Positions 23,703 to 35,259 of a stretch of 64,000 nucleotides of DNA are shown one piece after another. The translations under genes were made by a program, and so were the position numbers. The notes beneath the pieces were generated by a model. The model was not told the DNA's origin, did no database searches, and saw only the letters and a list, made by a program, of their open reading frames with translations. Where the stretch lies: NCBI RefSeq assembly GCF_030272615.1, contig NC_081408.1, positions 605,483,673-605,547,672 of the forward strand, in the 5' to 3' direction. Each line of letters starts with the position of its first letter. Positions within the stretch are counted from its first letter, which is position 1. The stretch comes from Cryptomeria japonica. Taxonomy: Eukaryota; Streptophyta; Pinopsida; Cupressales; Cupressaceae.

Positions 23703-25174
23703 TGTTGGCAATATAACAAGGATATTGAGAAGGTTGTTGATGATTATGGACATAACTGATTAAAGATGTTTTACTGTCTTGATATTATTATTTTGTCATT
23801 GATGTCAAGAAATTGATTTTCTAATTCAGTATGATGTTGCCATATCTTAAGAAATATGATATGAAGATTATAAAAAAGTCGGTAAAGACACAGGAAAGAA
23901 TATGATGAATAAAGGGATAAGTTATTCAATGGGCAACTCTACCGAGTCAGACAATGATGAGATCTTGATGTTTTAGATTGTTTTAACATCATACATATGT
24001 TGTAAAATGTAAAGGTTAATACTACACTATGTTATCAGGCAAAGAACCTAGTCGGGAAACCCTAAGGTTATCGCAGTTGGTTAATGAAGACAAAATGTCT
24101 ACCGAGTAAAGTTTAGTATTCACCGAGTTGTAACCGAGCTATAACAGAATGCATTAAATGTTTACATGTGATATTTAATGAAAGAAGATGATGAGCTGGA
24201 GTGGATCAATGATTGGCAAGCTGTGGAAGAAGTTTGTTAACAAATCTAAGGCAATGGAAAGTCGGCAAGAAGATCTATAGCTCAGATTGAACCGCATTAC
24301 CCTAACACAAGTTCCAAGATGATTGTGCAAGTTCCGAGGCATGGTAAAACGTTTTTTAGATCGTAAGATACAATGAACTTGGACAAGATTGAAGATCTGA
24401 TGGCTATGATTGATCATGGGAAATGTGATCAAGGAGATTAAGTGGTTAGATGATTGTTTATAAATAAGGAACTGTTGATAAACAGTGGACATGGGCAAGT
24501 GTATGCACATGGATGCTACATAGTGATCACCGAGCATAGAAGCTTGAAGACCTGTTGGAATAACAGAGTATTGATGCCCAGTAGATAGACAAGAATAGTT
24601 CTATGTCTAGATTGTGTTGAACAAATAAGAATCTGCTTTAGCATTTTAGATGTAAAGTTGCAGATAGATTGTATTACTGTTAGCTTGTGAAAGTAACAGG
24701 AAATCTCTTAACCGAGTGGACTTAACAGTCTTATAAGTAAATCCTCTAACAAGGTGACATTCTAAATGAGTGTTTGAAATCCTTTGACAAGGTCACTTCT
24801 AACAAAGTGAAGATCCTAACAAATCTGAGGGAAATCCCTTAACCGGGTCACATCTAGCAATGTGTTTTGTAATCTTTAACAGGATTGGCTTTTAACCGAG
24901 CATACTCTAGAAGAGTATATTTCTTAGTGGGTCCGAAATCCCACAGTGGTTTTTCCCTATTTGGGTTTCCACGTTAAATCTAGTGTTATGAGGTTTATAT
25001 TGTTCATATGCTTTTGAGTTTGCATGTTTGACAGTTTTTATTCTATGACTGATATATGTTACCGAGGTTGAATCTGATGTTTTCATTGATGATTAAGTTT
25101 GTATGATTCACCCCCCCCCCCTCTCATCTTGTTGGCTATCGGATCTGTACTTATATTAAGTATCAGAACTATCA
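23703..25174 (+). repeat. 3' LTR of the copia element
   Basis: 1472 bp, matching the 5' LTR along its whole length with about 40 substitutions, mostly transitions, and an 8-base insertion near 24543 (agcttgaaga region). It ends ctatca at 25174. Confidence 0.95.
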
Positions 25175-25784
25175 AAAACATATTGAAAAAGGGAGAGATA
25201 GTCAAGTTTAGGAACAACCTCCAACCCTAGAGTTATCCCCTAAACCCTCCCATATTGGCATCCATTTCCTAAGGAGTGCATATATACCCACTTCCAAATG
25301 GGATCAAACATCTCATGTATTTCTCCTCACAATATCTCTCTCAAGGAACGTTCACATAGGTTTATATACCTAGGGGTTTCACAACCACTCAAATAACACT
25401 ACTCATTGAGTGAAATACATAGAACACTATAGAAGAGATACAATGTAAAGGATTAAAACCAAATAGACTAATAGATAACTATTTGTCAATACCCATTTTT
25501 TTTAAAAAGCTACAGCTCATTGAGTTTTATTGCTTACTATTGTTTATCCCAAGGTAGTTCCCTTAAATAATTCTCATTAGTTAATAATGCTTAATAGCAT
25601 TTAGGAAAACCCAACCTAGTTCCCAATTTAGTAATATTGAACTATAACAATTCCATCTAATGACATCAAGATATCCATTTAGACCTCACCAACCTTTATT
25701 ATTCATAATTATACATGAGCATCCAAAAATATCTTATAGGTTCATCTCATTGATGTTGAGGGTCGATGGATTACTTATCAAATG

Positions 25785-28110
25785 AAATATATTGACCATT
25801 ATCATATAGCTTAGAAATAGACATCAATGAGCCATAGAGGCAATACATGTGACCTTATATGTATTGATAACTAGGTATACCTTTGACTTAGTAATTATTA
25901 ATACTTAGATCATACCCAAGATAGCTAAAGAAGACTTCCTTCCTCTATGAATTCAATCAAGGATCTCACAATCAACGCATGCCACCAATAATTCTAGAAT
26001 ATGTAACATAATACACTCAATAGGTGTAGTGGCAAGACCATACATAGTTTTCATTACCCTACAATAATTTTATCTTTCTATACTCAACCTAAGAACATGT
26101 ATTCTCACATAGTAACATTCCATGAATTGAGAATAACCAAATCCATATAGATAATATCATCCCCAAACATCATTACTAGATTCCAACACTAATATTTTGA
26201 TTATATCAATGACACAACAAATTTAGCTTTTAGATCCTTATTTATTCCTGCTATTTTTAAGCAGACAATCATGAAAATATGATGTCAATTCTACCATACA
26301 TGTACCAAGGACAATGACAAGGTTGTCGTGTTTATAACATCATATTTTTCATATGGCATAAGACTTTACAAGTTCTATATGTTAGTCTACCAATATTTAG
26401 AAAATTAATGCTTATAACGTGATTAGGGTTTTCAAAGGATATATAGACATTTTCTCTCACTTTGAACATCTGCACAATCATAAAAGGGTACTTAGAACAA
26501 ACATATTAATAATTCTATTTTATAGGTACACTATACTCTATTTATCTTTCTAATGTATATTTAATCATCAAGATCATTATTGGTAGACAGTGATTGTAAC
26601 TTTAGACAATGTCATTATAACAAACTTCACTAGTTATAAACCCAATGGAATTTTATACAAATGTTGTTCATACAATTAAGATAAAATAATTATTACCACA
26701 TTTCACAATGATTTCTCAATACTTTATATGCAAGTTTAGAATGAAATATTTGAATTCTAAGTCCCCTCTCTACAAATCATCTTAGATTTTCCTTGCTTTA
26801 ACCCATAACGATTTTCCTTGCTTTAGCCCATAACGATTTTCCTATGCATCTACCAAAATGAACATTTATCCAATGTTTATATCCCAATAATGTGAAGTAT
26901 AGTTAACTATAGACCCATTATTTAGGACTTATAGGTAATACTCAAAGTAGTTATCTTGACTAAATATTGCTTGAAATATTTCTACAAATCACACTAGGTA
27001 GCATAAAAATCAATCATATGCAAATGCAAGACAATATCAACCAAAACATCATTTTAATGCAATAGTTACATAAAGCTCTATATGGATCTTCAAAGGTTTG
27101 CTACTATAATATGAAGAAATGATATCCATATCATAATCATATTATATTACCACAATCTTTAAAATTAGGAATGTAACTTACACCAACAAGATCAAATAAA
27201 GGTTATTGAATACTTTGGAAAACTCACAACAATAATTATGGGCTCACTTGCAACATGAACAATTCGTGAGCCATATCCAAGAAGCAACACTATATCCATT
27301 AATTCATCATATGAAGATATACACTTTCTAACACTTATAGCATTCTTAACCTTTTGGTTGTGTCCACCTTAATGTGTAACCCAACATTTCTTGTATAGAA
27401 TCTAATCTAAATAGATTTTAACATTGTATTTAGAAACAATGGTACCTCTAGCCAAAGAATGAGGTTTAGCAAGGGTGTACCCACAAGCATATCTAAAATT
27501 CCCAATGCCTTCAACCATAGAGCCCTTCTTAAAATATTTAGAAACTTATTCTCTTAATCTCAAGATTGTTTCAATTTTTTTTACATCCTCAAATATTATA
27601 AAGAAAACTAGGGCTATTTTATGCTCTTTGAATCTTTTAAATGAATACAGTCATCAAGAATATCTACCAAACTAATCATGCTCTTGGGAGCTTTACAGAG
27701 GTGTCTTCTCCTAGGGAATGACATGTCTTTGGATCTAAGATACATGAGTGAAGTTAACTGCTTTGTGTAGATCATTGAACACGTTATTCACATCTTCATC
27801 CCAATTGAACTCTAAATTATTCCTTCTTCCTCAACAAAATTACAGCCTTCTCAAACTAGATACAAATATTTTTAAAACAACACATACTCTAAAATAACAT
27901 TCAATTCTTATTCTTGACAAAAATCCATAACCTATTTATCACTTATCACTTGCCAATTACAGTTGCTTGAAAGTTTCTTCACCTTTTAAACAAATAACTT
28001 TTTAAGATATCCTACAATCATGGTATTCCATACTTAGGAATACATTAATTTTGGAGGAACTCTATTTAACATGGTGTGCCTCCTCCATGCTTCCATATTA
28101 TGCATACCTA
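25785..28110. repeat. duplicated spacer, copy 1 (partner at 35260-37560)
   Basis: This 2.3-kb stretch aligns along its length with 35260-37560. Shared words include catcaatgagccatagagg, agaagacttcct, caaggat, tctagcatatgtaacaca-like text, gattatatcaatgacaca, ccacatttcacaa and atggtattcca. Divergence is considerable, with many small indels. It is the upstream part of a tandemly duplicated unit whose downstream part is the extensin gene. A local 25-bp duplication (ccataacgattttccttgctt) occurs at about 26800-26845. Confidence 0.8.
27900..28110 (-). pseudogene. decayed PPR-like fragment, copy 1
   Basis: The minus strand near 28100 reads YGSMEEAHHV and, later, SMEYHDC and GEETFKQL, with stops between. 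The same positions in copy 2 (37400-37570) read better. Taken alone this is weak; support comes from the partner copy, where the frame resembles a plant pentatricopeptide repeat. Confidence 0.35.
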
Positions 28111-28300
28111 TATTAATATCTCTGATCAATGCTCAAGACAAAGTCAGTTAAGAAATTTGAAGAAAATGCCAATTAAAAAAATAAATTAACACATGCAACA
28201 ACAGAACTCTTTATCATGCATCCGATGCTTGGAAAGTTCTTCCTTGTGCAGGAGAAAGTTGACTGTGCAGATTTTCAGTATATAAACATCTTATATTAAT

Positions 28301-28737
28301 GTTATGATTACTCGTATGCAGCAAATCCAGCTATTGCATGAGCGTTACCAACTCTAAACTCGACGAGTAGGTATGGAGAACAGTAAGCTACATTGCTGGC
28401 GTAAATAAAATAATAAAGTAAGGTCATGTAAATAAAATATAAATTGAGGCCAAGCCATGTGGGCTTCTACTCTCAAGCCGCCAGTTGACTCGGGCTAAAT
28501 TAATAAGCTAACTTAAAAATGGTGCCACTGGTTATTGTTGACTAATTTATTTTGCTGGCCACTGTAAATACTTTGCTAGAGACTTGAAATGCTTCGCTTA
28601 TGACTGTAAATGCTTTTTTTTGGCTTGTAATTTACTTTGTTTGAGAGACAATGGTGATTTCCCTTGGAAATAGTCAAAATGAATGCAAGTTGTCTCTTGG
28701 ATCTGTGCTATATAAACACTTCCTTGCGTTTGTTTTG
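28301..28737 (+). promoter_or_regulatory. promoter of extensin gene 1
   Basis: A TATA box, tatataaa, lies at 28709-28716 within gctatataaacactt, 186 bp before the start codon, predicting transcription from about 28740. Upstream, W-box cores TTGACT occur at 28495 and 28538, sites for WRKY factors that often act on wound- and pathogen-induced wall genes. The region is conserved with the second gene's promoter and the orphan copy at 15055-15419. The predicted leader contains no ATG before the real start. It holds a tandem duplication of the block gtttctgtgctcctct (about 28751 and 28810), present once in gene 2. Confidence 0.8.
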
Positions 28738-28901
28738 GATATCAGATAGGAGTTTCTGTGCTCCTCTGCAACAAAAATCAGAAGTTGATTTGGATTTCAG
28801 AGGAAGGAGTTTCTGTGCTCCTCTACAAGAAAAAGCAGAGCTGGTTCTGTGAAGTGCAGTAGATAAGCACAGACATTGGGTACTGGTGTTGTGGCTCGAG
28901 A

Positions 28902-30944
28902 ATGGTGGAGTTCCAATGGGGAGGAGGCGGTGGCCTCTGCCCCAGGCTTATTGCAGTGCTGCTGGTGGGATTCATTGCCAGTATTAGCAATGCTGCTTCT
29001 GCAAATGCAGAGGGCCCTACTCTGAGTGAATATGAGTACAAATCCCCCCCTCCACCACCACCATCACCATCTCCTCCTCCTCCTTATTACTACAAGTCTC
29101 CACCCCCTCCATCACCATCTCCTCCTCCCCCTTACTATTACAAGTCTTCACCCCCTCCCTCACCGTCTCCTCCTCCCCCTTATTACTACAAATCCCCACC
29201 CCCACCATCACCATCTCCTCCTCCACCTTACTATTACAAGTCTCCGCCACTACCATCACCATCTCCTCCTCCACCTTATTACTACAAGTCTCCACCACCT
29301 CCATCACCATCTCCTCCTCCTTACTACTACAAGTCCCCACCTCCTCCCTCACCATCTCCTCCTCCCCCTTACTACTATAAGTCCCCACCTCCACCATCAC
29401 CATCTCCACCTCCTCCTTACTACTACAAGTCTCCACCCCCACCATCACCATCTCCTCCTCCTCCTTACTACTATAAGTCTCCACCCCCTCCATCACAATC
29501 TCCTCCTCCTCCTTACTACTATAAGTCTCCACCCCCTCCCTCACCATCTCCACCTCCTCCTTATTACTACAAGTCTCCTCCACCACCATCGCCTCCACCA
29601 CCCTCACCATCGCCTCCACCACCATACTACTACAAGTCTCCACCTCCACCATCACCTTCTCCTCCCCCTCCATATTATTACAAGTCCCCACCTCCTCCAT
29701 CACCTTCACTTCCCCTACCATATTATTACAAGTCCCCACCTCCACCATCAGCATACTTTCCTCCACCTTGCTACTACAAGTCTCCCCATCACAAACACCA
29801 CCATCATAAGCACCACCACCATCAAAAACACCACAAGTCCCCACTTCCACCATCACCACCACCCCATCTACCATATTACTATAAGTCTCCACCTCCACCA
29901 TCACCATCCTCTCATCCATCATACTATTACAAATCCCCTCCTCCACCGACATACTATTACAAGTCCCCACCACCACCATCACCCTCTCCTCCTCCCCCAT
30001 ACTACTACAAATCACCTCCTCCTCCATCCCCTTCACCTCCACCTCCCTATTACTATAAGTCACCCCCTCCTCCATCACCATCACCATCTCCAGTGTACTA
30101 CTACAAGTCACCCCCTCCACCATCTCCCTCACCACCACCACCCTATTACTACAAGTCACCTCCTCCTCCATCTCCCTCACCTCCACCACCCTACTACTAC
30201 AAGTCACCTCCCCCTCCATCACCATCTCCACCTCCACCATACTACTACAAATCTCCACCCCCTTCATCATCATCTCCTCCTCCTCCTTATTACTACAAGT
30301 CTCCACCCCCTCCCTCACCATCACCTCCACCACCATACTACTACAAGTCCCCACCCCCACCATCACCTTCTCCTCCTCCTCCATACTACTACAAGTCCCC
30401 ACCTCCGCCATCACCATCCCCTCCCCCACCATACTACTACAAGTCCCCTCCTCCGCCATCACCTTCTCCTCCACCACCATACTATTACAAGTCCCCACCA
30501 CCACCATCACCTTCTCCTCCTCCTCCTCCATCCCCTTCACCTCCACCTCCTTATTACTACAAGTCACCCCCTCCTCCATCACCATCCCCCCCTCCACCAT
30601 ACTACTACAAGTCTCCTCCTCCACCATCTCCTTCACCTCCTCCACCTTACTACTACAAGTCACCCCCTCCTCCATCCCCTTCACCTCCACCTCCCTATTT
30701 CTACAAGTCTCCTCCTCCTCCATCCCCTTCACCACCACCTCCTTACTACTACAAGTCTCCTCCCCCACCATCTCCTTCATCCCCACCTCCCTACTATTAC
30801 AAGTCTCCTCCACCACCATCCCCTTCACCTCCACCTCCATACTACTACAAGTCTCCACCACCTCCATCTCCTTCCCCACCACCACCATATTACTACAAGT
30901 CGCCTCCTCCTCCATCTCCTTCTCCTCTTTCCCCATACTATTAA
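28902..30944 (+). CDS. extensin (hydroxyproline-rich cell-wall glycoprotein), 680 aa
   Basis: A classical extensin: a secreted structural protein whose prolines are hydroxylated and glycosylated and whose tyrosines are oxidatively cross-linked in the wall. The N-terminus MVEFQWGGGGGLCPR is followed by a hydrophobic stretch (LIAVLLVGFIASISNA), a signal peptide probably cleaved around residue 31-36. From residue about 46 there are about three dozen units of SPPPPSPSPPPPYYYK. Near residue 288 the array is split by CYYK followed by a histidine-rich block (HHKHHHHKHHHHQKHH), also present in gene 2. The SP4 blocks are arabinosylation sites and YYY allows isodityrosine cross-links. Start choice: first ATG after the TATA box, giving the signal peptide. 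It is uninterrupted to TAA; a 3'UTR intron follows. Long open frames overlapping it on both strands are artefacts of the 48-bp repeat. It should be functional. Confidence 0.95.
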   Translation: MVEFQWGGGGGLCPRLIAVLLVGFIASISNAASANAEGPTLSEYEYKSPPPPPPSPSPPPPYYYKSPPPPSPSPPPPYYYKSSPPPSPSPPPPYYYKSPPPPSPSPPPPYYYKSPPLPSPSPPPPYYYKSPPPPSPSPPPYYYKSPPPPSPSPPPPYYYKSPPPPSPSPPPPYYYKSPPPPSPSPPPPYYYKSPPPPSQSPPPPYYYKSPPPPSPSPPPPYYYKSPPPPSPPPPSPSPPPPYYYKSPPPPSPSPPPPYYYKSPPPPSPSLPLPYYYKSPPPPSAYFPPPCYYKSPHHKHHHHKHHHHQKHHKSPLPPSPPPHLPYYYKSPPPPSPSSHPSYYYKSPPPPTYYYKSPPPPSPSPPPPYYYKSPPPPSPSPPPPYYYKSPPPPSPSPSPVYYYKSPPPPSPSPPPPYYYKSPPPPSPSPPPPYYYKSPPPPSPSPPPPYYYKSPPPSSSSPPPPYYYKSPPPPSPSPPPPYYYKSPPPPSPSPPPPYYYKSPPPPSPSPPPPYYYKSPPPPSPSPPPPYYYKSPPPPSPSPPPPPSPSPPPPYYYKSPPPPSPSPPPPYYYKSPPPPSPSPPPPYYYKSPPPPSPSPPPPYFYKSPPPPSPSPPPPYYYKSPPPPSPSSPPPYYYKSPPPPSPSPPPPYYYKSPPPPSPSPPPPYYYKSPPPPSPSPLSPYY

Positions 30945-31540
30945 CATTCTCCACCTGCACCACTATAGACTGCTGTCACAAAGAGTTTTCCCTTCCAATA
31001 GGTGAGTATTTTTTAACCGTTTTCATGAATGTAATCCCTTACAAATCAGTTTTTTCAAGGCATTACTTATGATAACTACGAACTAAAGATTTCCCTTTTC
31101 TTTTTCTTTTTTTTTTTGACGTTTTGTAGGTAGCGAAATATGCAATGCAATAACTGTCAGCTGGAGTAAAACAACAATCTTTGTTGGAGTACCACCTCCA
31201 TCTTATTTATTGTTTGACAATGCAGCTGGTGTTACAATAACACTGTTGAGAAGGCTTATCTCATATGTCACTGCAAGATTTATGAACTTGAGTAGATCAG
31301 TATTGCTAGTTGTACTTGTTAGTAATAGGCTGATTGGTATTAGTTTCGTTCAGATGGGGTCTTTGAAGAGAAACTGAAGCACAATGAAAGGTGTGAAGAA
31401 AGATTTGGCTGCCTTCAGCAGTGAAGATTAGGGGTCTCTTTTTATGCTCTCTGTTCTATTTCCATTCAGCATTGAGAGGAATTCGTTTATTCATGGCTGT
31501 GCTATTGAATAGAATTGAATAAAGTGCCAGCTAATAAGCC
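30945..31540 (+). other. 3' untranslated region of extensin gene 1, with intron
   Basis: About 57 bp after the stop lies a canonical donor, atag/gtgagt, at 31002. The acceptor is in ttttgtag at 31129, giving a 128-bp intron with a pyrimidine-rich tail. The same intron is conserved in gene 2. A polyadenylation-type aataaa occurs at 31518-31523. Text such as taggctgattggtattagtttcgttcag is shared with gene 2. A stop more than 50 nt before an exon junction would normally invite nonsense-mediated decay; here the distance is about 57 nt, borderline. Confidence 0.7.
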
Positions 31541-32335
31541 CATTGATTTTCAATCTTTTATTCCGAATGATCTGAAAGCATCTTCTGTGAACATTTTGTT
31601 AGTTATCTTTTCCCAATTAAAGTTTGGAGAAGAGGTGTTTGAACTAATTGGTAATTTGATGGGTTATTTTTTACAAAGGCAATGGTTTTAAATGCTAGTA
31701 AGTATAGCTGAAGTAACTACCAAATGGTCAATAAACACACATTTTTTAAGTATTATAGATTAAATGTTATAGATTTATGTTTTTAATGTCATTCTATATA
31801 GTATTTGGTCACCATGACTATGAATATCTGAATCTATCAATCATTTGATAACACTTCTACAAACTGTTACTAGTTTAAAATTCATTCAAATATTATATCA
31901 AAACTAATTTTAAAATGATAATAGAATGCATCATAATTAAACTGAATCATACACATCATCCAAAATAATAAGATTTAATTATATTATGTTTGTAAGACAT
32001 CATTATAGTGCAGTCAGTTTGAATCGTGCAAGTGTTTGACATCCTTAGTATTCAGAGATGTTTTCACAGACCATATTAGTATACATGAAATAAATCACTC
32101 TTTAATTCAAAGCACTAATATACAACCTAAGAAGTATTAATCAATTTTGAAAAGTGCATTTTTATTCAACCGTGTCATCATAATAGTATACAAATGTGGA
32201 AAAAATGAGTCTTCATAAACTCTACTTCTTGTACTTCATCCCTTGAATCTGAGTCAAATTCATGTATCTCTATATTCTGATCAGGATCCACCTTCCAAAA
32301 ACTTGAGCCTCCTGAGACTTCTCCATCATTTTGAA
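31541..32335. other. spacer downstream of extensin gene 1
   Basis: The first 90 bp or so (tttattccgaatgat, attaaagtt) are shared with the region after gene 2. The rest is AT-rich and has no evident counterpart or gene. Confidence 0.45.
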
Positions 32336-32339
32336 AAAC

Positions 32340-34435
32340 TTTGCATCCGTTATGAAGTGATTTGCTAATGGTAACAACTCTAAAGCTCCCAGCTTTCTAC
32401 TAGATTGAATGTTTCCTGTTTTTATTCATTATAGTGAGCTCTTCCTCCAAATTCCTCAACCTGAGATTTGTAGCTTCATAGCCTGACTTCAAATGCACAA
32501 CTTGGTGTAAAATTGCCTCTCTTCAAGGTTATTCCTAATGGAAATACCCTCATTCTCACCAGTTTTCTATCTAATAGCATCTGAAGGGATTGATATTCTC
32601 TGAAGAAATGCCAATGAATCAGTTATTATTACTCTCAATTTGCATACTATCAGCTGGGCCAAATACTGCGTGTTTGCACTTGCTACAAGAACATAGCTTG
32701 GTGTATTGAGAAATTTGGAGGAAGAAGCATTAAGTCATTCTTAACAGCATCAATGCATGTTTCATGGGAGAATTTAAGAACCTTGAGAAATTTGCAGACA
32801 GAGGCATTTCTTGTATGAGAGTTGAGAATGTGCATGCATGCGTGCAGAAAATTGGCATCAACTAATAAACCCTTGGTAGATGGTTGATATTGGAAAATAT
32901 TGATTACAAAATGCTCAAAATTTAATTATATCTAATTATAACAGATCCGAAATTTCCTATAAATGGGAATATTTTGACCTAGATACTAAGGAGAAAATGT
33001 AATCAAAGAAGCAACTCTTAAGCAATCCTGAACTGAAATCCATATGAAAACCTAATCAAGGAAATATCTTGTCAAATGCTAAAATGAGAAAAAATTGCAT
33101 AGTTTTCAAAAAGATTACCACTATAGTAGCATGTACACTTCAAGGGACTACTTCTACCTGTGAATATACTACATCCAGTATGAAGTGGTTTGCTAATGGT
33201 AACAACTCTAAAGCTCTCAGCTTTCTACTAGATTGAATGTTTCTATTTTTTTCTAGCTCCTTCCTGTTTTCCTCAAGGTTTTTCTTCATTGTACTAAGCT
33301 CTTCCTCCAAATTCCTCAGTCTGAGACTTGTAGCTTCATAGTCTAACTTCAAATGTGCAGCTTGGTGAAAAATTGCATCTCTCTTCAAGATTATTCCTAA
33401 TGGAAACACCCTCATCGTCACTAGTTCTAGATCTAATAGAAAATGCCCTGAAGGGATTGAAGTTCTCTGAAGAAAAATTGCAATGAATCAAAGTTATTAT
33501 TCCTCTCAATTTGCATACTATCGGCTAGGCCAAGTACTGTGTGTTTGCACTTGCTGCAAGAACATTGCTTGGAGTATCAGTCACAGAGGCATTAAGTCAT
33601 TCTTAACAGCATGAATGCATGTTTCATGGGAAAATTTTTGAACCTTGATAAATTTGCAGACAGAAAGGCATTCCTTGTGTGCGAGTTGAGAATGTGACAT
33701 CATGCGTGCAGAAAACTGACATCAACTAATGAATCCTTGGTAGATGGTTAATGTTGGAAAATATTTATTAGCAAAATGCTCAGGATCTATTATATCTAAT
33801 TATAACATATTCAAAATCCCATGATTACAAACATTTTGTTGTTAGATACTAAAGAGAAAATGCAGTCAAAGGAGCAAGTCTTAATCAATCCTGAACCGAA
33901 ATCCATATGAAAACCTAATCAAGTAAATACCTTGTCAAATGCTAAAATGAGCAAAATATTTCCTAGTTTTCAAAAATATTACCATTATAGGAGCATTTAC
34001 ACTTCAAGAGACTACTTGATGGATTGCAAATCTTACCATAGGGTGTATGTGGATTTCATTGTAGAGTAAATCATGACTGGACCATGCAGAAGGCCGAAAA
34101 ATCCTAATAAGTTCAGATATTTACATTCACAAGCAACCTACACAAAATATTCATTCCAGAGACTTGCCACAGTAAAAACTGTGGCAAAGCTGTAAAATGT
34201 GCTACTACTCCTCTGTACTCTTGTTGATTGTAATATCCCAGTCTAAATATTTAGGGCAAATAACTTTAAGATCTGCAATATTTAAAACTAGATAATAGAA
34301 ATCTAGATTCCATTTCAAATGTCTGCACTCATTGATATTTTAGATTCAAATGGGGTTACAAATATAAAATAGGTTGCAGAACCTTTCTTACAATCAAGGG
34401 GATTATAATACATCACAAGATGCTGAATGGAATTA
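32340..34435. repeat. duplicated block with internal duplication (partner at 46560-47805)
   Basis: Two tandem copies, about 32340-33120 and 33150-34000, share words such as gtaacaactctaaagctc, agctttctactagattgaatg, ctcttcctccaaattcctca and agaaaactgrcatcaact. The single counterpart after extensin gene 2 (46560 onward) shows the internal duplication is specific to this unit. The tail, 34200-34435, matches 47560-47805 (ctaaatatttagggcaaataactttaag). Confidence 0.85.
33140..33421 (-). pseudogene. coiled-coil protein fragment
   Basis: A 93-codon minus-strand frame containing SLRLRNLEEELSTMKKNLEE and then a charged stretch (ENRKELEKN), a heptad-like coiled coil, and a more hydrophobic end (ALELLPLANHF). 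The other two copies of this block (near 32560-32350 and 46830-46570) encode the same segment with deletions and stops. It looks like one exon of a longer gene that was carried along by the segmental duplication. I do not recognise the parent protein. Confidence 0.4.
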
Positions 34436-35259
34436 TAATTCATCACAAAAGGTTTGTATAACATTAAATTTTACATGCATTCATTTTTAACTTCTAATTA
34501 TTACAAATCCTAAATCTTAAATTTAGGGTTTAGAGTTTATGATTTAGGACTTAAAGTTCATGTTTTAAAATGAATTTGGTCTAGGGTCTGAGGTTTAAAA
34601 ACCAAACTAAATTATAAAATAAAATAAAAAATTATAAGAAAAACAAAAATTCATAAATATTGAAGTCTCTTACCTTAAAATCTTATTAATTAGTTCTTGT
34701 AGAGAGAGGAGGTGAAATCAAGGCATGGACAAGGTTGCTCAATGTAGGTATGAATTCTAAGCTCCTATTTTCTTTTGCTTCCACCATTAAAATAATCATG
34801 CAAGGAAGAAAGAAATTAAAAGACTTTCAGAATGGGGACATTTTCTTAAACACATACGAGTTTATAATGGGTATCCATATATCAATGGATGCAAAAATCG
34901 AAATGGGTGCTCATGATAAATGCATGCCTATTCAGGTTCAAGCTTCCCATTATAAATGTACACCCATCCAGGTTCAAACTTTCATTCCTAAATAGATATG
35001 CATTTAAAAAAATTATACATGTTCCTAGTGACAAAATTTTTAGTCACATTTCTTCAATAAAAAGTGGATTCCACTTCTTGCACTTATCCAAGGTATTTAC
35101 TTCAAGAGGGTAGGGACATAAATCCTAAAATGTCTACCCTTTATGTTGGTTGAAGGATTTACTTGTAATCCTATAATGGAATCTTTCATTTTCTCTAGTA
35201 TTCATCGAATGGTGTGTCATAGTTTTAGTAGAATGAGATATTGTGATTGGGTGGAAATA
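34436..35259. other. spacer between duplication units
   Basis: AT-rich. A loosely repetitive patch at 34500-34610 (variants of aatttagggtttaga) resembles plant telomere repeat words but is too degenerate to call. Short frames near 34735-35113 contain an internal ~40-bp near-duplicate (cccat-ccaggttcaa-type words) and no domain. Confidence 0.4.

Larger units (their letters stand above)
17548..25174 (+). mobile_element. full-length Ty1/copia LTR retrotransposon, inactivated (Sirevirus-like)
   Basis: A complete 7.6-kb element: LTR, tRNA primer site, gag-protease-integrase-reverse transcriptase-RNase H order, purine tract, LTR. The integrase-before-RT order defines Ty1/copia. Both LTRs start tgttggc and end ctatca. 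The flanks gaaac (17543-17547) and aaaac (25175-25179) look like a 5-bp target duplication with one change. Placement near Sirevirus/SIRE rests on the duplicated caaagggggaga tracts before the 3' LTR and long (about 1.47 kb) LTRs; it is tentative. Four in-frame stops and one frameshift disable the polyprotein. Confidence 0.95.

Noticed and set aside
34500-34610. aaatttagggtttaga words reminiscent of TTTAGGG telomere repeats
   Set aside because: No two consecutive perfect repeat units; explained by AT-rich low complexity.
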